From the NCBI GenBank assembly GCA_009617715.1, contig VTFK01000208.1, positions 1-64,000 of the forward strand: a stretch of 64,000 nucleotides of DNA. Direction: 5' to 3'. A model generated the notes under the pieces. That model was not told where the DNA came from and made no database searches. It saw nothing but the letters and a program-made list of their open reading frames with translations. The position numbers and the translations under genes were made by a program. The DNA comes from Plectrocnemia conspersa. Lineage: Eukaryota; Arthropoda; Insecta; Trichoptera; Polycentropodidae. Below are positions 1-10,679 of this stretch, in pieces. How positions within the stretch are numbered: the stretch's first letter is position 1; every line of letters begins with the position of its first letter.

Positions 1-910
1 AACAAAATTACTATTGACTTTCTAGGATCTAATATTAAACGACAAACAGCAGTGATTTGGCAATTTAAGATATACATGCCAAAGTTAATTAAACATATTA
101 CAATGGTAGTAATAATGAAAAAATCTCATATTAGTGTAAACAAAAGTTACTTTTTTACCCATATATAGTATCGTTTACAGTCAATTTCAGAATCAATGAG
201 AGATCTAATAACATTTACGTATGGCAAACAATTAATGTATGACATATTGCGACTATTTTGAAGAAGATGAAGATATGTCAATCTACGTGTTTAATCCTCT
301 ACAGTAATTTCCGTTAATTTTGTTCTTCGGTTGTCGTTCAAATTTAATTTATGTATTATGTTAGTAGTAATAATGTGTTTAATGTTTACTCTTATTGTTT
401 TTTAATTACTTTTCAGAAGCAATGATGGAGCAATTTGATGACCTATATGCCTATAATGTAGAATTGGTATATATAAACAAAGAGTGAATCTTCTCATGTT
501 GAAGTCACTGTCAGCAAGTATTATCTTTTTATAAAGAACATACTACATAAGTTTGATGTAACTGAATATCTTGAATTTGGCTACTCCGAAAGAGGAATAA
601 AGGCACAGAACAAAAATTGCACATATTTTGCCACATCGGAATTAAAAATAACCCACTCTTAGATATTTTGGCTATCGATTATTCCAGGTATGCAATCACA
701 TATTTATAATCATTGTAAAATGACGTTTATTAGATAACATCCAAGAAACTACACATTTATAAGCTGTCCGTTGGCTGATATAGCGTTCCGACAGCGCCGA
801 TTTGATCGACATTAACTTTCAATCCTCATACATACTAAGGATTTATTTGCAATTCGTAAAATCTAACGAATATGTGCATTAAATCAGAAACAACGATAAT
901 TTTTATGTAT
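1..910. other. AT-rich stretch, no gene recognised
   Basis: No long reading frame is present. The stretch from about 418 to 687 looks superficially exon-like: it follows a pyrimidine-rich tract ending in TTTTCAG and stops before CCAG/GTATGC. Its frame has a TGA near 486 and needs a frameshift to continue, so at best it is a decayed fragment of an unknown gene. Positions 760-800 have a more balanced base composition but match nothing I know. Confidence 0.4.
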
Positions 911-1292
911 TGTAAAAGGAAAAACTCATTTTTCGGCCTCGGAGCCCGGTGACAGGAATTCAAAATTGAAGATTTCGTTACGAAGATAGTTTTATCATTC
1001 TTTATCTAATTTAATCAATGTATTCTTTTTTATCCTATACATTATGTATATATTTAATTTTCATAGTCATAACAGACCTAGTTAAGTTGCAATCCGATTA
1101 TTAAAAAAGGAAAAACTCACTTTTCGGCCTCGGAGCCCGTCGCCGGGAATTCAAAATTTGAAGATTTCATTACGAAGATTGTTTATCTAGTTTAATCAAT
1201 GTATTCTTCTAATCCTCAACACATTATGTATATATTTAAGTTAACATAGTTATAACACACCTAGTTAATTTGCAATCCGATTATTTATATTC
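911..1292. repeat. Two tandem copies of a ~191-bp repeat
   Basis: Two adjacent units start near 911 and 1102. Each opens with AAAGGAAAAACTCA, then TTTTCGGCCTCGGAGCCCG, a GAATTCAAAATT..GAAGATTTC block, TTTAATCAATGTATTCTT and CATTATGTATATATTTAA, and closes with GCAATCCGATTATT. The offset between equivalent positions is 191 bp. The units differ by small indels and substitutions, so the duplication is not recent. It may be a short satellite fragment or a duplicated transposon end. Confidence 0.85.
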
Positions 1293-1373
1293 AGTCAAAT
1301 GACGAATTAATGAAAATTATTGTCGCGTAGCAAAATTTTATTATTAAATAAAAGCGTTGTCACGGTACTGTAT

Positions 1374-1450
1374 ATTTGAATTCGAATGCTTATTTTTCAT
1401 TGGTCCAAACTATTTGAATATTTGAATGCTTATTTTTGATTGGTCGAAAC
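1374..1450. repeat. 40-bp tandem duplication
   Basis: GAATGCTTATTTTT followed by (C/G)ATTGGTC(C/G)AAAC occurs at 1384 and again at 1424, a 40-bp offset. Each unit contains an ATTGGTC box. This is a simple local duplication and no coding sense is seen. Confidence 0.8.
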
Positions 1451-1788
1451 AACAGAACGCATTGCCGGCGGCTCAAAAATCAATCGGAGCAAATTCAATT
1501 TTTATTTTTATTATAATTTATTATTATAATTCCTTTGTTTACGTGTATTGTTACACACCGTTCATACAAAGCGATACGATTTACAGAGTAGAGGAATGAA
1601 CGGAGAATGTTTCATTTAAAGTTATGCGCGTCCGGAAGCGACGGCTTAGAACAATTATATATAAGATGATTGATAATTAAATAACTAATAATATTTAAAT
1701 CACTAGCTCAATGAAATATAGAAATTTTAACTAAGGACATATCCAATGACTTTTGAAGATTTGGCAAAAATGTGACATTGCATTTTCA

Positions 1789-2498
1789 TTATGCCTGCAC
1801 TACACTCTCTGGAAGTTGTCCGAACCAAAGTTACAACTAAAGTTAGCCGAGATCTACGACTTCGAGTAAGCGACCACACTGTCGCAAATTTCTTATGCCA
1901 TCCGGACGGCGGCTGTGAATGACGTTCAGACGGCGGCTTCTGTCACATACAGTTGGCATATTTGCGCGCCATTGTAAAAGTGACAAATAATCGCAATTTT
2001 TATATTGTCATATTGTTAAAATTACGCTACTGATAATTATAAAAGTTTGTGTGGGCACACACCAATGCAATATCAGTGAAAACTTTTCAGTCGTAAATAT
2101 TCAATTTACGCAAAATCTTTGTCAGCTTTTGCAAAATGTCATAAAGCATAAAAATGATACTTCAGTATACGAACACCACGTCTGTGACTATCCTAGAATT
2201 TTTCGCGATCGATTTTAAATAAAAATTCGTTATGGTGTGACATTTATATAAACCGATTTATATAAAGCTCTGACTTCGGTTCCTTTGACTCCGGTCTTTT
2301 TGCCGATAATGTTCGGAAGGGCTCGAAGCTGGCCAAGTGGACTGAATTATCTCCACTTTACCTCCCGTTCTCGGTAACCTCAGACAACTTCCGAGAGATT
2401 TTAGAACATGCAGAACTGAACTCGACCGAAGTAACCCACTATATTCTCTGTCCTTGGCCAACTTTGGCCAGCTTCCAGAGAGTGTAGTGCAGGCATTA
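1789..2498. mobile_element. 704-bp inverted-repeat element with TTA target duplication (copy 1)
   Basis: The element runs from 1792 to 2495. It opens with TGCCTGCACTACACTCTCTG and closes with the reverse complement of that sequence, and TTA lies immediately outside both ends (1789-1791, 2496-2498). Removing the element and one TTA leaves a continuous Tigger reading frame (EQFNENAMSHF on the minus strand), so the insertion boundaries are firm. Subterminal GC-richer segments (1800-1980 and 2270-2490) are shared with the copy at 59191-60687, which lies in the opposite orientation. No transposase is seen. A TTA duplication fits PIF/Harbinger or CACTA-type elements, but the superfamily is not settled. 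Confidence 0.9.
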
Positions 2499-2953
2499 AA
2501 CTGCTCAGCTAGTTCTTTTTCACGAAAGTTTCTCACATTTTACAGATATCCCTAATAAGAGATTTCTCAGCTTTTTTCTTCTTCTCATTAAAAAATATAT
2601 TATCTGTAGTTTTGTGCTGTTGCTCGCAATGAAGAACTATTAACTTTTCGGTGATCAGCTTCTGTTCCTTTTTCTCTACCAACTCTTGAATATCATCCGT
2701 ATTCGCCTTTATTTCAAATTCTTTCCCAATGAGACAATTTTATTATCAGCTGGCGACTTTTGTTCATGAGCAAAATGAAGCACAGTTTTCTCAAACCAGA
2801 TTTGAGAGTTCTCTTGATAACAACATCTCATGCTTCATTGATGATATTGAGTCAACTCACGATGTAGAAATGATCATTCTAAAAGTCTCTGTGATCATTT
2901 CAAAAGTGTCATTTTAAACATCGCTGAAATAGTTAATTGCTGAAAAGTTTTTT

Positions 2954-2988
2954 AAGGTTCAAAATGACCGTGGGTCATTTTGAACCTT
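2954..2988. repeat. Perfect hairpin, 16-bp stem, 3-nt loop
   Basis: AAGGTTCAAAATGACC (2954-2969) is followed by GTG and then by its exact reverse complement (2973-2988). It lies inside the Tigger remnant. The homologous region near 48150 has only one arm-like sequence, so the inverted copy arose locally here. Confidence 0.9.
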
Positions 2989-3105
2989 ATCCATTCATCG
3001 AGTATTGAACTTGAATTCCTTCAATAAGTGTCCTCAAAGTCTTGAGGATGGGCGAAAGCATTATGTAATTACCAACAAGACTGTATGCCATATTCTTTTC
3101 TAAAA

Positions 3106-4930
3106 AATATGTCAAAAATCATCGACTGTCGATAAGAATAATCTGGTTGGAGAAAAGTGATATAATACGTATTGCAGTCAAAATTTAATGACTTTTTTTC
3201 TCGTATTACTAAGCACTCTTGTATTAAATTACTCGCAATGGGAGATTTGACTTTTTAAAAAAAACAGGAGTAACACAATACTTGTTAGGACTAATTATGT
3301 TTAAATAATACATAAATAAAATTTACTTTACATATGTATATTAGCATTGTTAAACTAAATTAAAATACGGAGAAATACTACAACAACAAAAAAGCAAAAA
3401 TAAACTATGAAAATAAAGATGCAATGTTCAAATATATAATATTGATTAAAAAATAATAAATGCAAATAAGTGCTTTTTTTAAGCTACTTAGATTTATATT
3501 TCATTATTAACAAAATTAAACAAAAACATCTAAACCGTTTCGTTAATGTTACAAAAACCATATAAACATGAAAGTTTATATGAATTATCTTCTACTAATG
3601 GATTCAAATATAAAGCTAAAAGCTAAAGTCAAACATTACACAATAATTAAATTTGAATCCCCTGATTATCTTTTTCGCATAATACGCTCATACATAAAAG
3701 GTAAAAGCTATGATGTATTGCTAAATAATTAACTCTTGATACCGCGTTAAATTTTAGCTGGAGTTTAAGCCGTTCGTTGAAATTTATATAATATTGATGT
3801 TTCTATTTTTTCATACAGATATATTTATAAGCTGACTACATTGTACATATATAGTACTTTAAGTCTGAAGCCAATAGTAAAAATTAAAACTAAGCTTTAT
3901 AAAAGCTAGAGCTTACATATATATTATTAATATATACAGATACAGTCATAGTATTCGCCTCTTAAAATAAAATTATGTAAAATCTATAACTGGAAAGCAA
4001 GCATCGAATACTTAAACCGTCCACGTGGACATTATTGTTAGAAATTAAATTAAATATACAAATAACTATTTGTAATATTCATACATTTAAAAGGAATAAC
4101 ATACGCTTGCGTAGTTCTATGAATAAATAAAGCGATACAAATAATACAATAGCCTTTAGAAGCTTCACCATTTATTTTAACAATTTAATATTTATTTCAA
4201 CATTCAAGATATTTCGGCAATAATAATCCACTCACCTCATTAATAGGCGACGCCAAACAAACTTAACTTTCGCTTAAATATAAACTTATTGATAGATTAT
4301 TGCTACAAGTGAGTCATAAGAATAAACTTTTATAAACTAATTAAAAAAAATATATGTCTTGAGTTAGAATATATATTTTTAAATTAAATATTTAAGGGTT
4401 TTTTGATTATCAGGGATTTTATCTACATGTATGTTTAACCGCAAAACCAATTAATACCTTCAAAATAATTAATTAAACCTCGTGTTAGCAAATGTAAATT
4501 GGATCGACCCACATGGCTGGCAACACATTTTGATTTATTTGTTGAATTTTTATAACCGCGTTTTAACATAGTTACATTGTATAACTAAATAAAATTAATT
4601 TAATTAGATCTTTCCTGTATATAAACAAGCGATAATTTAACGTAAATGTAAAATGCAAAAACAATACTAAAAAAATCATATTTTTAAAAACTAATAAAAC
4701 TGTGTTTGTCATAGGGCTATAATATAATTCCTTTCTTAAAAATTGTATTTTAAAAGGCATGAAAAACAATTTTTTCTCAAATTTCTAAGATGTATAAAAT
4801 GTATATTTTATTATGCAGAAACATGAATGTGCTTTTAGGAAATTATTTTCCAGTATATCTTACATATATTTTATGTATAAAAAGAATAAGTAGTTTGTTC
4901 TTTTCTTTTTATATGATATTTAAAATCTCT
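3106..4930. other. AT-rich stretch, nothing recognised
   Basis: Low-complexity A/T-rich DNA with no coding frame above about 65 codons, no paired terminal repeats that I could match, and only scattered short TATA-rich motifs. A short richer patch at 4495-4530 matches nothing I recognise. Confidence 0.6.
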
Positions 4931-4980
4931 TTTGTTCTTTGTATAATTTATTTATTTGTTTATTTATTAAAATTATAAGC

Positions 4981-5016
4981 ATCGTGACCTGACAGGCAAA
5001 CCCAATGCGTCACGAT
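4981..5016 (-). other. 3'-terminal stem-loop of retrotransposon copy A
   Basis: ATCGTGAC (4981-4988) pairs perfectly with GTCACGAT (5009-5016) across a 20-nt loop, just downstream of the reverse-transcriptase stop codon on the minus strand. The same structure with a changed base pair is at 25240-25283 in copy B. In non-LTR elements a 3' RNA structure of this kind can be the template recognition site of the reverse transcriptase. That role is inferred here. Confidence 0.75.
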
Positions 5017-5027
5017 AGTCAAAAGTA

Positions 5028-6767
5028 CTAATACATCATAATACATACAAATATAAACAAGACACAAATCACTTCAACATGTGTGCATACGAACTGAACC
5101 AAAGCTCCATATGTGCAAGAGAAAATGTCAATATTACTATGGACAGAATTGAGCAGATAAATAGCCTTGGCCAGAGAAGAGTTGGCAAGTGCTCCAGTTC
5201 TAGACTTAACAGGCAAGAATAGTGGACGCGACCGAGAACTATAACCACCTTCAGGAGCCCACATTTGAAGCTGCTCGAGCACTGAAGGATTGTCTACGAT
5301 GCCCTTGAGCAATTTCCAGAAGTGTTTAATTACATAAACACTTCTGCGAGTCGACAAAGAAACGTATCCCAGGGCTCCCAAAATAAAAGCACTGGGAAAC
5401 AAGAACGGATAATACCCGTATTCCTTCAAGTATAAATATCGAAGAAATTTACGTTGTGCTTTTTCCAGCTTCAATTCATTACATTGATTCATTACGCCTG
5501 GGATCCAAATGATGGAGCTAGTTTCTAGTATGCTGCGGACTAGAGTATCATAAAGAGTGCGCAATACTAAAGTATTCCTGAAGTAACGCGCATTTCTCAA
5601 GATAAAAGCGAGCATTTTTAAGGATTTGCTATGAGTCTCTGCAATGTGCTGGCTAAATTTCCAACGTTCTTCGAAAGTCACTCCTAAATCCTTAGTTGAA
5701 GAAAACCTTTCCAGAAAATATCCGCCTAGATGGTATGAATATTTTGCCGGCGTTAATGACCTTGAAAATGAAATTGTGTGACATTTCTTTACACTGAAAG
5801 GCAATTGGTTATAGCAAGCCCATTTCCATATAGAGTTGAGATCCTCCTGTAGGTCGAGGGAATCAGAAATCGAATGCATTTTCTTGTAAATTTTCAAGTC
5901 ATCTGCAAATAATAAAAAATCTGAATGCTCTATTGCTGTTTCTGTGTCATTAATGAACAATAAAAACAACAATGGACCCAAATTGGATCCTTGAGGTACT
6001 CCAGTAGGGGTCTTATATCGTTCTGAAAAGGAGTTATTATACTTGACGAATTGATATCTATTGGTCAAGTAATTTGAGAATAGATTTATGAGATCTTCAG
6101 AAAACCCGAAATTAGATAACTTTTTTACAAGTAAAGCATGGCTAACTTTATCAAATGCTTTTTTAAAATCTGTGTATACGACGTTCACTTGTACACCAGA
6201 GTCCAATGATTTTGAAACATAGTTAGACAAAACCATTAGATTAGTGACAGTGGATCGAGATTTACGGAAACCATGTTGTTGGTCGAGAAGCATACACCTG
6301 CAATGATTAAAAATGTATTTATGCAAAACAATTTCAAATAATTTTGCAGGTGATGAGATCAAAGCTATTGGCCTGTAATTGTCAATCTGAGATTTAGGAC
6401 CCTTTTTATGAATTGGAGTGACTTTTGAACATTTCCACAATTCTGGAAAACAAGAGGATCTCAAAATTAAATTAAATATAAATTTTAGAGGCTGTAAAAT
6501 ACCAGACTTGCATCCTTTCAGAATGTTGTCTGGAATAAAATCTGGTCCCGAGGTAAAAATGGACTTTAGTCTGCTAAATCCATATTCCATATCAACCAAA
6601 CTGAAGGTTTTGATTGATAACAAAGATGACCATGAACGATGAGTCTCATCGTAATTAGAATTAAACTCTAAATGTGACCCATCATTATGGTATACGGTTT
6701 GAAAATACCTAGCAAATCCATCTGCAATCTCTTCAGAACCTTCAAAATTGATGTTGTTCCAACTCAT
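5028..6767 (-). CDS. Reverse transcriptase of non-LTR retrotransposon (5'-truncated ORF2)
   Basis: This open frame of 579 codons encodes an RNA-directed DNA polymerase of the jockey-superfamily type. Seen directly: the IHKKGPKSQIDNYRPIAL block (residues about 119-136), QHGFRKSRSTVTNL (164-177), motif A VVYTDFKKAFD with catalytic D200, motif B GVPQGSNLGP (256-265), motif C FADD with D289/D290, and a KDLGVTF block (about 359-365). A C-terminal region RYLYLKEYGYYPFLFPSAF (about 442-460) is shared with copy B. All three catalytic aspartates are present and there is no internal stop. The AUG at 6767 is probably not the native start, because homologous codons continue upstream to about 6850. The last ~20 residues are hydrophobic and may not belong to the ancestral protein. 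Without an endonuclease domain the copy is unlikely to be autonomous. Confidence 0.85.
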   Translation of the reverse strand: MSWNNINFEGSEEIADGFARYFQTVYHNDGSHLEFNSNYDETHRSWSSLLSIKTFSLVDMEYGFSRLKSIFTSGPDFIPDNILKGCKSGILQPLKFIFNLILRSSCFPELWKCSKVTPIHKKGPKSQIDNYRPIALISSPAKLFEIVLHKYIFNHCRCMLLDQQHGFRKSRSTVTNLMVLSNYVSKSLDSGVQVNVVYTDFKKAFDKVSHALLVKKLSNFGFSEDLINLFSNYLTNRYQFVKYNNSFSERYKTPTGVPQGSNLGPLLFLLFINDTETAIEHSDFLLFADDLKIYKKMHSISDSLDLQEDLNSIWKWACYNQLPFSVKKCHTISFSRSLTPAKYSYHLGGYFLERFSSTKDLGVTFEERWKFSQHIAETHSKSLKMLAFILRNARYFRNTLVLRTLYDTLVRSILETSSIIWIPGVMNQCNELKLEKAQRKFLRYLYLKEYGYYPFLFPSAFILGALGYVSLSTRRSVYVIKHFWKLLKGIVDNPSVLEQLQMWAPEGGYSSRSRPLFLPVKSRTGALANSSLAKAIYLLNSVHSNIDIFSCTYGALVQFVCTHVEVICVLFIFVCIMMY

Positions 6768-6850
6768 CGATGACAGTAAGGATTGGCCATCGCGTTTTGA
6801 GTTAACGAATTTCCAAAATTTTTTCGGATCTAAAATTATCGACTTTTCAG

Positions 6851-8770
6851 TCTCAATAATAAATACATAATAAATTAGTTAGTTGCATTATTTCACAAAA
6901 GGTGATTGCTGTAAAAATTCCATACTGCATAAATGATTTAACAATGAAAACAGCATCATAAAACTACTTAATTAATACCAATAGAGAAAGGGAAATCTTA
7001 GTATCTTAAAAGCTTACGTGTTTTAATATCTATTAATGATCCTTCATTATATACATACACTGTGTCGTTTAATTAAAAAATAACTAATATTATTTGATTC
7101 GAATGCAATGCAATAACAACCATTGTTTATGTGTTCTGCAACCAACTCTAAACCATAATTATGTATACATATGTTCAAAATAACTAGTTCAATCAAACAT
7201 GTTTGTTGTATTTAATAATATTTACTTATTAGCATTCTCTTTAGAAAAATTGGAGGTAAACATGTGTTTTAATTCTTTTCAATGCGCAGAATAAACATAC
7301 GCATATTTTACATATTTTTTTTTTTTTTTTGTATAAAAAACATTAAAATAATTTTAAATTTCTAGAATCGAAGCAGAAATTGATAAATTTTTTTACTAAA
7401 ACTTCTAATTTTTTTATTCACATTAAGGTTTGTAATTAATTTCAGTATTTTATAAATTATTTTTAAACACAGAAAAACACTTTAAATTTATATATGTGTG
7501 ATAGTCTAAGACAGAATAATAATTGAAACGTGACTTGTTTACTTTTAGAGTTAATGAATATAAAAGTTTTATTGTTGAATTAACTTTTAAAAGTTATAAT
7601 ATATTTACTTGATAAACAATTCAGCGCATTTGACTTAAAAATAACTGTTAAATAAACCAACATTAAATAATTTTAATTCAATTTTATTTTATGGTACTTT
7701 ACTCGTGCCTTTATTCTGTATAATATGATTAAATTAGTTATGCTTGTTATTATCCGTATTAATTATTTTCCAAAAACATATTATTACAATCGTAATAATA
7801 TTCATCATAAAATTTCTTAATCATCTTAAACTTAACTAGAGGTTTATTGGAACTATCGTTTATGATTCTGATTTTGAATAACTTAAATATATATTTTTTC
7901 AAAAAAATTCTAAGCATATGTTTCAGGATTTTTTCCATAAGACTTATCTGGCAAACAACATGTTTTCGTACACGACTTAAAATAAATTTAATACATATTA
8001 CAAGCTCATGTTCCCAACGTACGAACGTGTACAATATTGATTGATCTCTTTTCATGTTTAAATTTCTACATAAGTCACTGATTGATGTTGTTTTTATTAC
8101 AAATATGACCATCATAAGTCTAATAGGGACACTTGAATAAATATTTTTTAAAAAAACATATCTGATTTCGAATCTATACTTTATATTTGCAATGTGTCGA
8201 TATCAACTAAGATTAGAGTATTTTTTTAATTTGGAAATCAATTGCTGCTTTTTTTTTAATTTGAAAATCAATTCTTGAAGTTATGTGAGAAAATATCAAT
8301 TAAAGCAGCATATTTTTTTTCTTTCCTCAGACAAGCACAATTTCGGTTTACTGTTTGATATATACATGACTGTTTGACATACATACAATTAATTTTGGAT
8401 ACATATTCAGGTAATTTAAAGAAGCAATATCCACTAGAAATGTTAAATATTCTATTTTTAAATTCAAGTATTCGTAGTTAGTTTACACAGGATTCAGAAG
8501 CTTGAAAATAATCGCGATTTTATTATATTATTTTTTATTAAACGAATTTTTTCAATGATGATGTTTATAATATTGTCTTCTTTTAATCTCACTTGAATGA
8601 CTTTTTTTATTATATTTTTTAGTTGATAATATTATATTTTAGTTGATAATTTATAATTTTGATTATTATAATTAATACATTACACATAAGACTTGTGTGC
8701 TTTGAAAATAACATTTATCTACATATATTAAAGTTGGTAGTTCAATTAGATTTAAATTAAATAAACATAG
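6851..8770. other. AT-rich stretch, nothing recognised
   Basis: Very A/T-rich DNA with homopolymer T runs (7317-7331) and short local duplications: a TTTTTTTAATTTG(G/A)AAATCAATT unit near 8222 and 8254, and a TATTTTAGTTGATAAT unit near 8617-8650. A 118-codon minus-strand frame (7759-8115) has low-complexity composition and no recognisable domain, so I do not call it a gene. Confidence 0.55.
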
Positions 8771-8869
8771 TATGTATGTGAAAAATTTAACTTTTACAAC
8801 ATCGGCCTTTGATTATAGATTTATTTTGACTCGGGACATAAAATATAGGAAAAACCTACAGTCAAAATT

Positions 8870-9030
8870 AATGAAAGTTGCCGAGGACGTGATTTATGTG
8901 CGAATTTTCGCGTCGAAACTTTCGACTTGCCGTGTGAGTTTTTCACGGGATTACATAATTCCGGCTCTAAAGCGACAATCCCGCCGTTTCGGATTTTGTC
9001 GCCGAATTGACTTAGGACCGAGTTGTTAAT
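8870..9030. promoter_or_regulatory. Composition island, candidate regulatory DNA
   Basis: An abrupt change to balanced base composition with many CpG dinucleotides (TTTTCGCGTCGAAACTTTCG, GACAATCCCGCCGTTTCGG) inside AT-rich DNA. A frame of 85 codons covers it, but the protein resembles nothing known. I infer a conserved non-coding element from composition only. Confidence 0.25.
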
Positions 9031-9329
9031 AAGATAATTTAACTTTTATAAGCTTGTTTGCTTTCCTGTACATACATACACAACAAAACTACGCAAAACG
9101 CTTACAGAGCCTAATCGCCAAAACCTGACAAACAGCTTAAATAATAATACTTTATTTTATTACCATTAGTATCGACTGATAAGTGATAACAAACTGGTAT
9201 CAGAAAACACTGAAACATTATCAGATTCGCTGCCCGTTAATATTTCATCTCATACAATATAATATTTTTCTTTCTTACATTTGCTGCCTATACATATTTA
9301 ATTTATACAAAAATAACAGCGTGAAAATA

Positions 9330-9760
9330 TTTCATAAAAGAAATCCGCCCGCACACGAAAGAGAAAAAAAACACATTTCAGGGGTAAAAAACCATTCATA
9401 TTTTTTTTTCTTCATATATAATCCCCATTTTTCTCGAAGGCCCTCGGGCTTTCTCCTCGTCGATACATTCATAATCCCGACGCGTCTTATCGATATATCA
9501 TCGCGCTTACGCATTAGGCCACTCCGAACCGGCCATAGCATTTATGTAAATAGAATTTTCAAACATTCCACAGGGCTAGAGCACCGCCCGAAATATTTAG
9601 GTCGAGATCGAGCCTGCTCTTATGGCCGTTCTTATGGCTCACATTTTGGTCCATATGGCCCACTAAAGTCAGAGTTTTGCCGCGTGAATCGTCCGAAGCG
9701 CTATGGGGTGGGATTCTTACCATCCATACCGACACAGAAAACGTTAACCATGAAGTTTTT
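9330..9760. promoter_or_regulatory. Composition island, candidate regulatory DNA
   Basis: A GC-balanced block containing CCCTCGGGCTTTCTCCTCG, ATCCCGACGCGTCTTATCG and TTATGGCCGTTCTTATGG. A 200-codon plus-strand frame overlaps it but starts in AT-rich low-complexity DNA and shows no domain. An unknown exon is the alternative reading. Confidence 0.25.
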
Positions 9761-9779
9761 ATTTTTTCATAATAATATA

Positions 9780-10679
9780 ATATAAAATATAAGTGAATAG
9801 CACAATACCATTCGACCTGAGGAAAACGAATACTTACATAAGTTAAACAGATAAAACTACCCTAAAAAAAATTGTTTAAGAATTAATTTATTAAAATAAA
9901 AAATAAATGAGCACAGTACTTAAAATTCTAATAATTAGGAATTTATTTATTTATTTAGAATTCATTAAAATCACTGCGACCTAATGATATGAATTATACC
10001 AGCATCAATGTGCAACATTTCTCCAATCTTAATTTGATATCATTTAGGTGGAATTGTCTTTTAACTTTGTAGAGTAGTCAAAATCAAGTTTGGTTCGAAT
10101 CTAAGAATATTTTTTTTATTATTAAAGTCTTTATTGATATATGTTGCCAAATTATGCACTTGCTCTATTATAAAATGTTTATTTAAAAGCAAAGGTAATT
10201 ATTTGCTAAGAGACTAATAGTGACAACATTACAAATTAATTAATGTATTTTTTATTTGTACTATAAGTCAATAATAAAATAAAGTGCTATAAATATATTT
10301 TTCTAGACTATCTTTCCGATCATCCCTCGTGCATACACGACTTTGATTATAAAATGCTGTTCATCCCATCCTACTTTTCAGTTCGATTTTATCCCGAATC
10401 TATTTATCTAGTCGAAGGATGAGTTGCTTGTAAATATAAGTTATGTGACATGGCTTTTAATTAGAATTAAAAATATACTGTATATACAAATTCGCTTAGC
10501 TTTATGAATTTTTAATTAAAACTTAATTACTTACTGCTTTAATTTTTATAGAAATGATTTTCTTAATATAAATTTAATTAAAAATTGTAAAATAGAATAA
10601 ACATACATAACTTGTAGCACCTTATATTCTGTATAATGCATAACCATGCAGTTTTTATTTTCTCTTTAAAAAGCGGTTG
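9780..10679. other. AT-rich stretch with a weak inverted repeat
   Basis: No gene is seen. A short imperfect inverted repeat links CCTAATGATATGAATTA (about 9979) with TAATTTGATATCATTTAGG (about 10034). It may be a decayed miniature element, but no target duplication is visible. Confidence 0.4.

Larger units (their letters stand above)
1736..3105 (-). pseudogene. Tigger/pogo-like transposase remnant (3' part), interrupted by a MITE
   Basis: The minus strand, read from about 3105 downwards, encodes in several broken frames the C-terminal part of a Tigger-like (Tc1/mariner superfamily, pogo branch) DDE transposase. LSPILKTLRTLIEGIQVQYS resembles the region after the second catalytic aspartate. 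It is followed by TDDIQELVEKKEQKLITEKL, EKKKKAEKSL and DICKM. Beyond the inserted element at 1792-2495 the frame resumes as NENAMSHFCQIFK, which resembles the usual Tigger C-terminal NxNAxSHFRxILK. Stops and frameshifts are frequent and the N-terminal DNA-binding half is absent. A related fragment lies at 47770-48265 in the same orientation. The family call rests on recalled motif patterns and no search was run. Confidence 0.7.
4979..6850 (-). mobile_element. 5'-truncated jockey-like non-LTR retrotransposon, copy A
   Basis: This is the 3' part of a non-LTR retrotransposon on the minus strand. Homology starts near 6850, where DPKKFWKFVNSKRDG precedes the ORF's first methionine. That motif is typical of the linker between endonuclease and reverse transcriptase, so the endonuclease and ORF1 have been lost by 5' truncation. 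The 3' end carries a stem-loop (4981-5016) followed by an A-rich tail of AATAAATAAACAAATAAATAAA type reaching to about 4945. No target-site duplication was found. Related copies B, C, D and E (25.2, 26.8, 42.0 and 56.1 kb) lie in the same orientation, and a small fragment at 39.8 kb is on the plus strand. Confidence 0.85.

Noticed and set aside
2258..2536. 92-codon minus-strand frame
   Set aside because: Runs across the inserted MITE and the edge of the Tigger remnant. A chance fusion of two repeats.
7759..8115. 118-codon minus-strand frame
   Set aside because: Composition is that of AT-rich non-coding DNA (Ile/Lys/Phe/Asn rich), with no motif and an antisense partner frame.
9183..9785. 200-codon plus-strand frame
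   Set aside because: Starts in low-complexity AT-rich DNA, codes for an irregular protein without domain, and overlaps an antisense frame. Not enough to call a gene.
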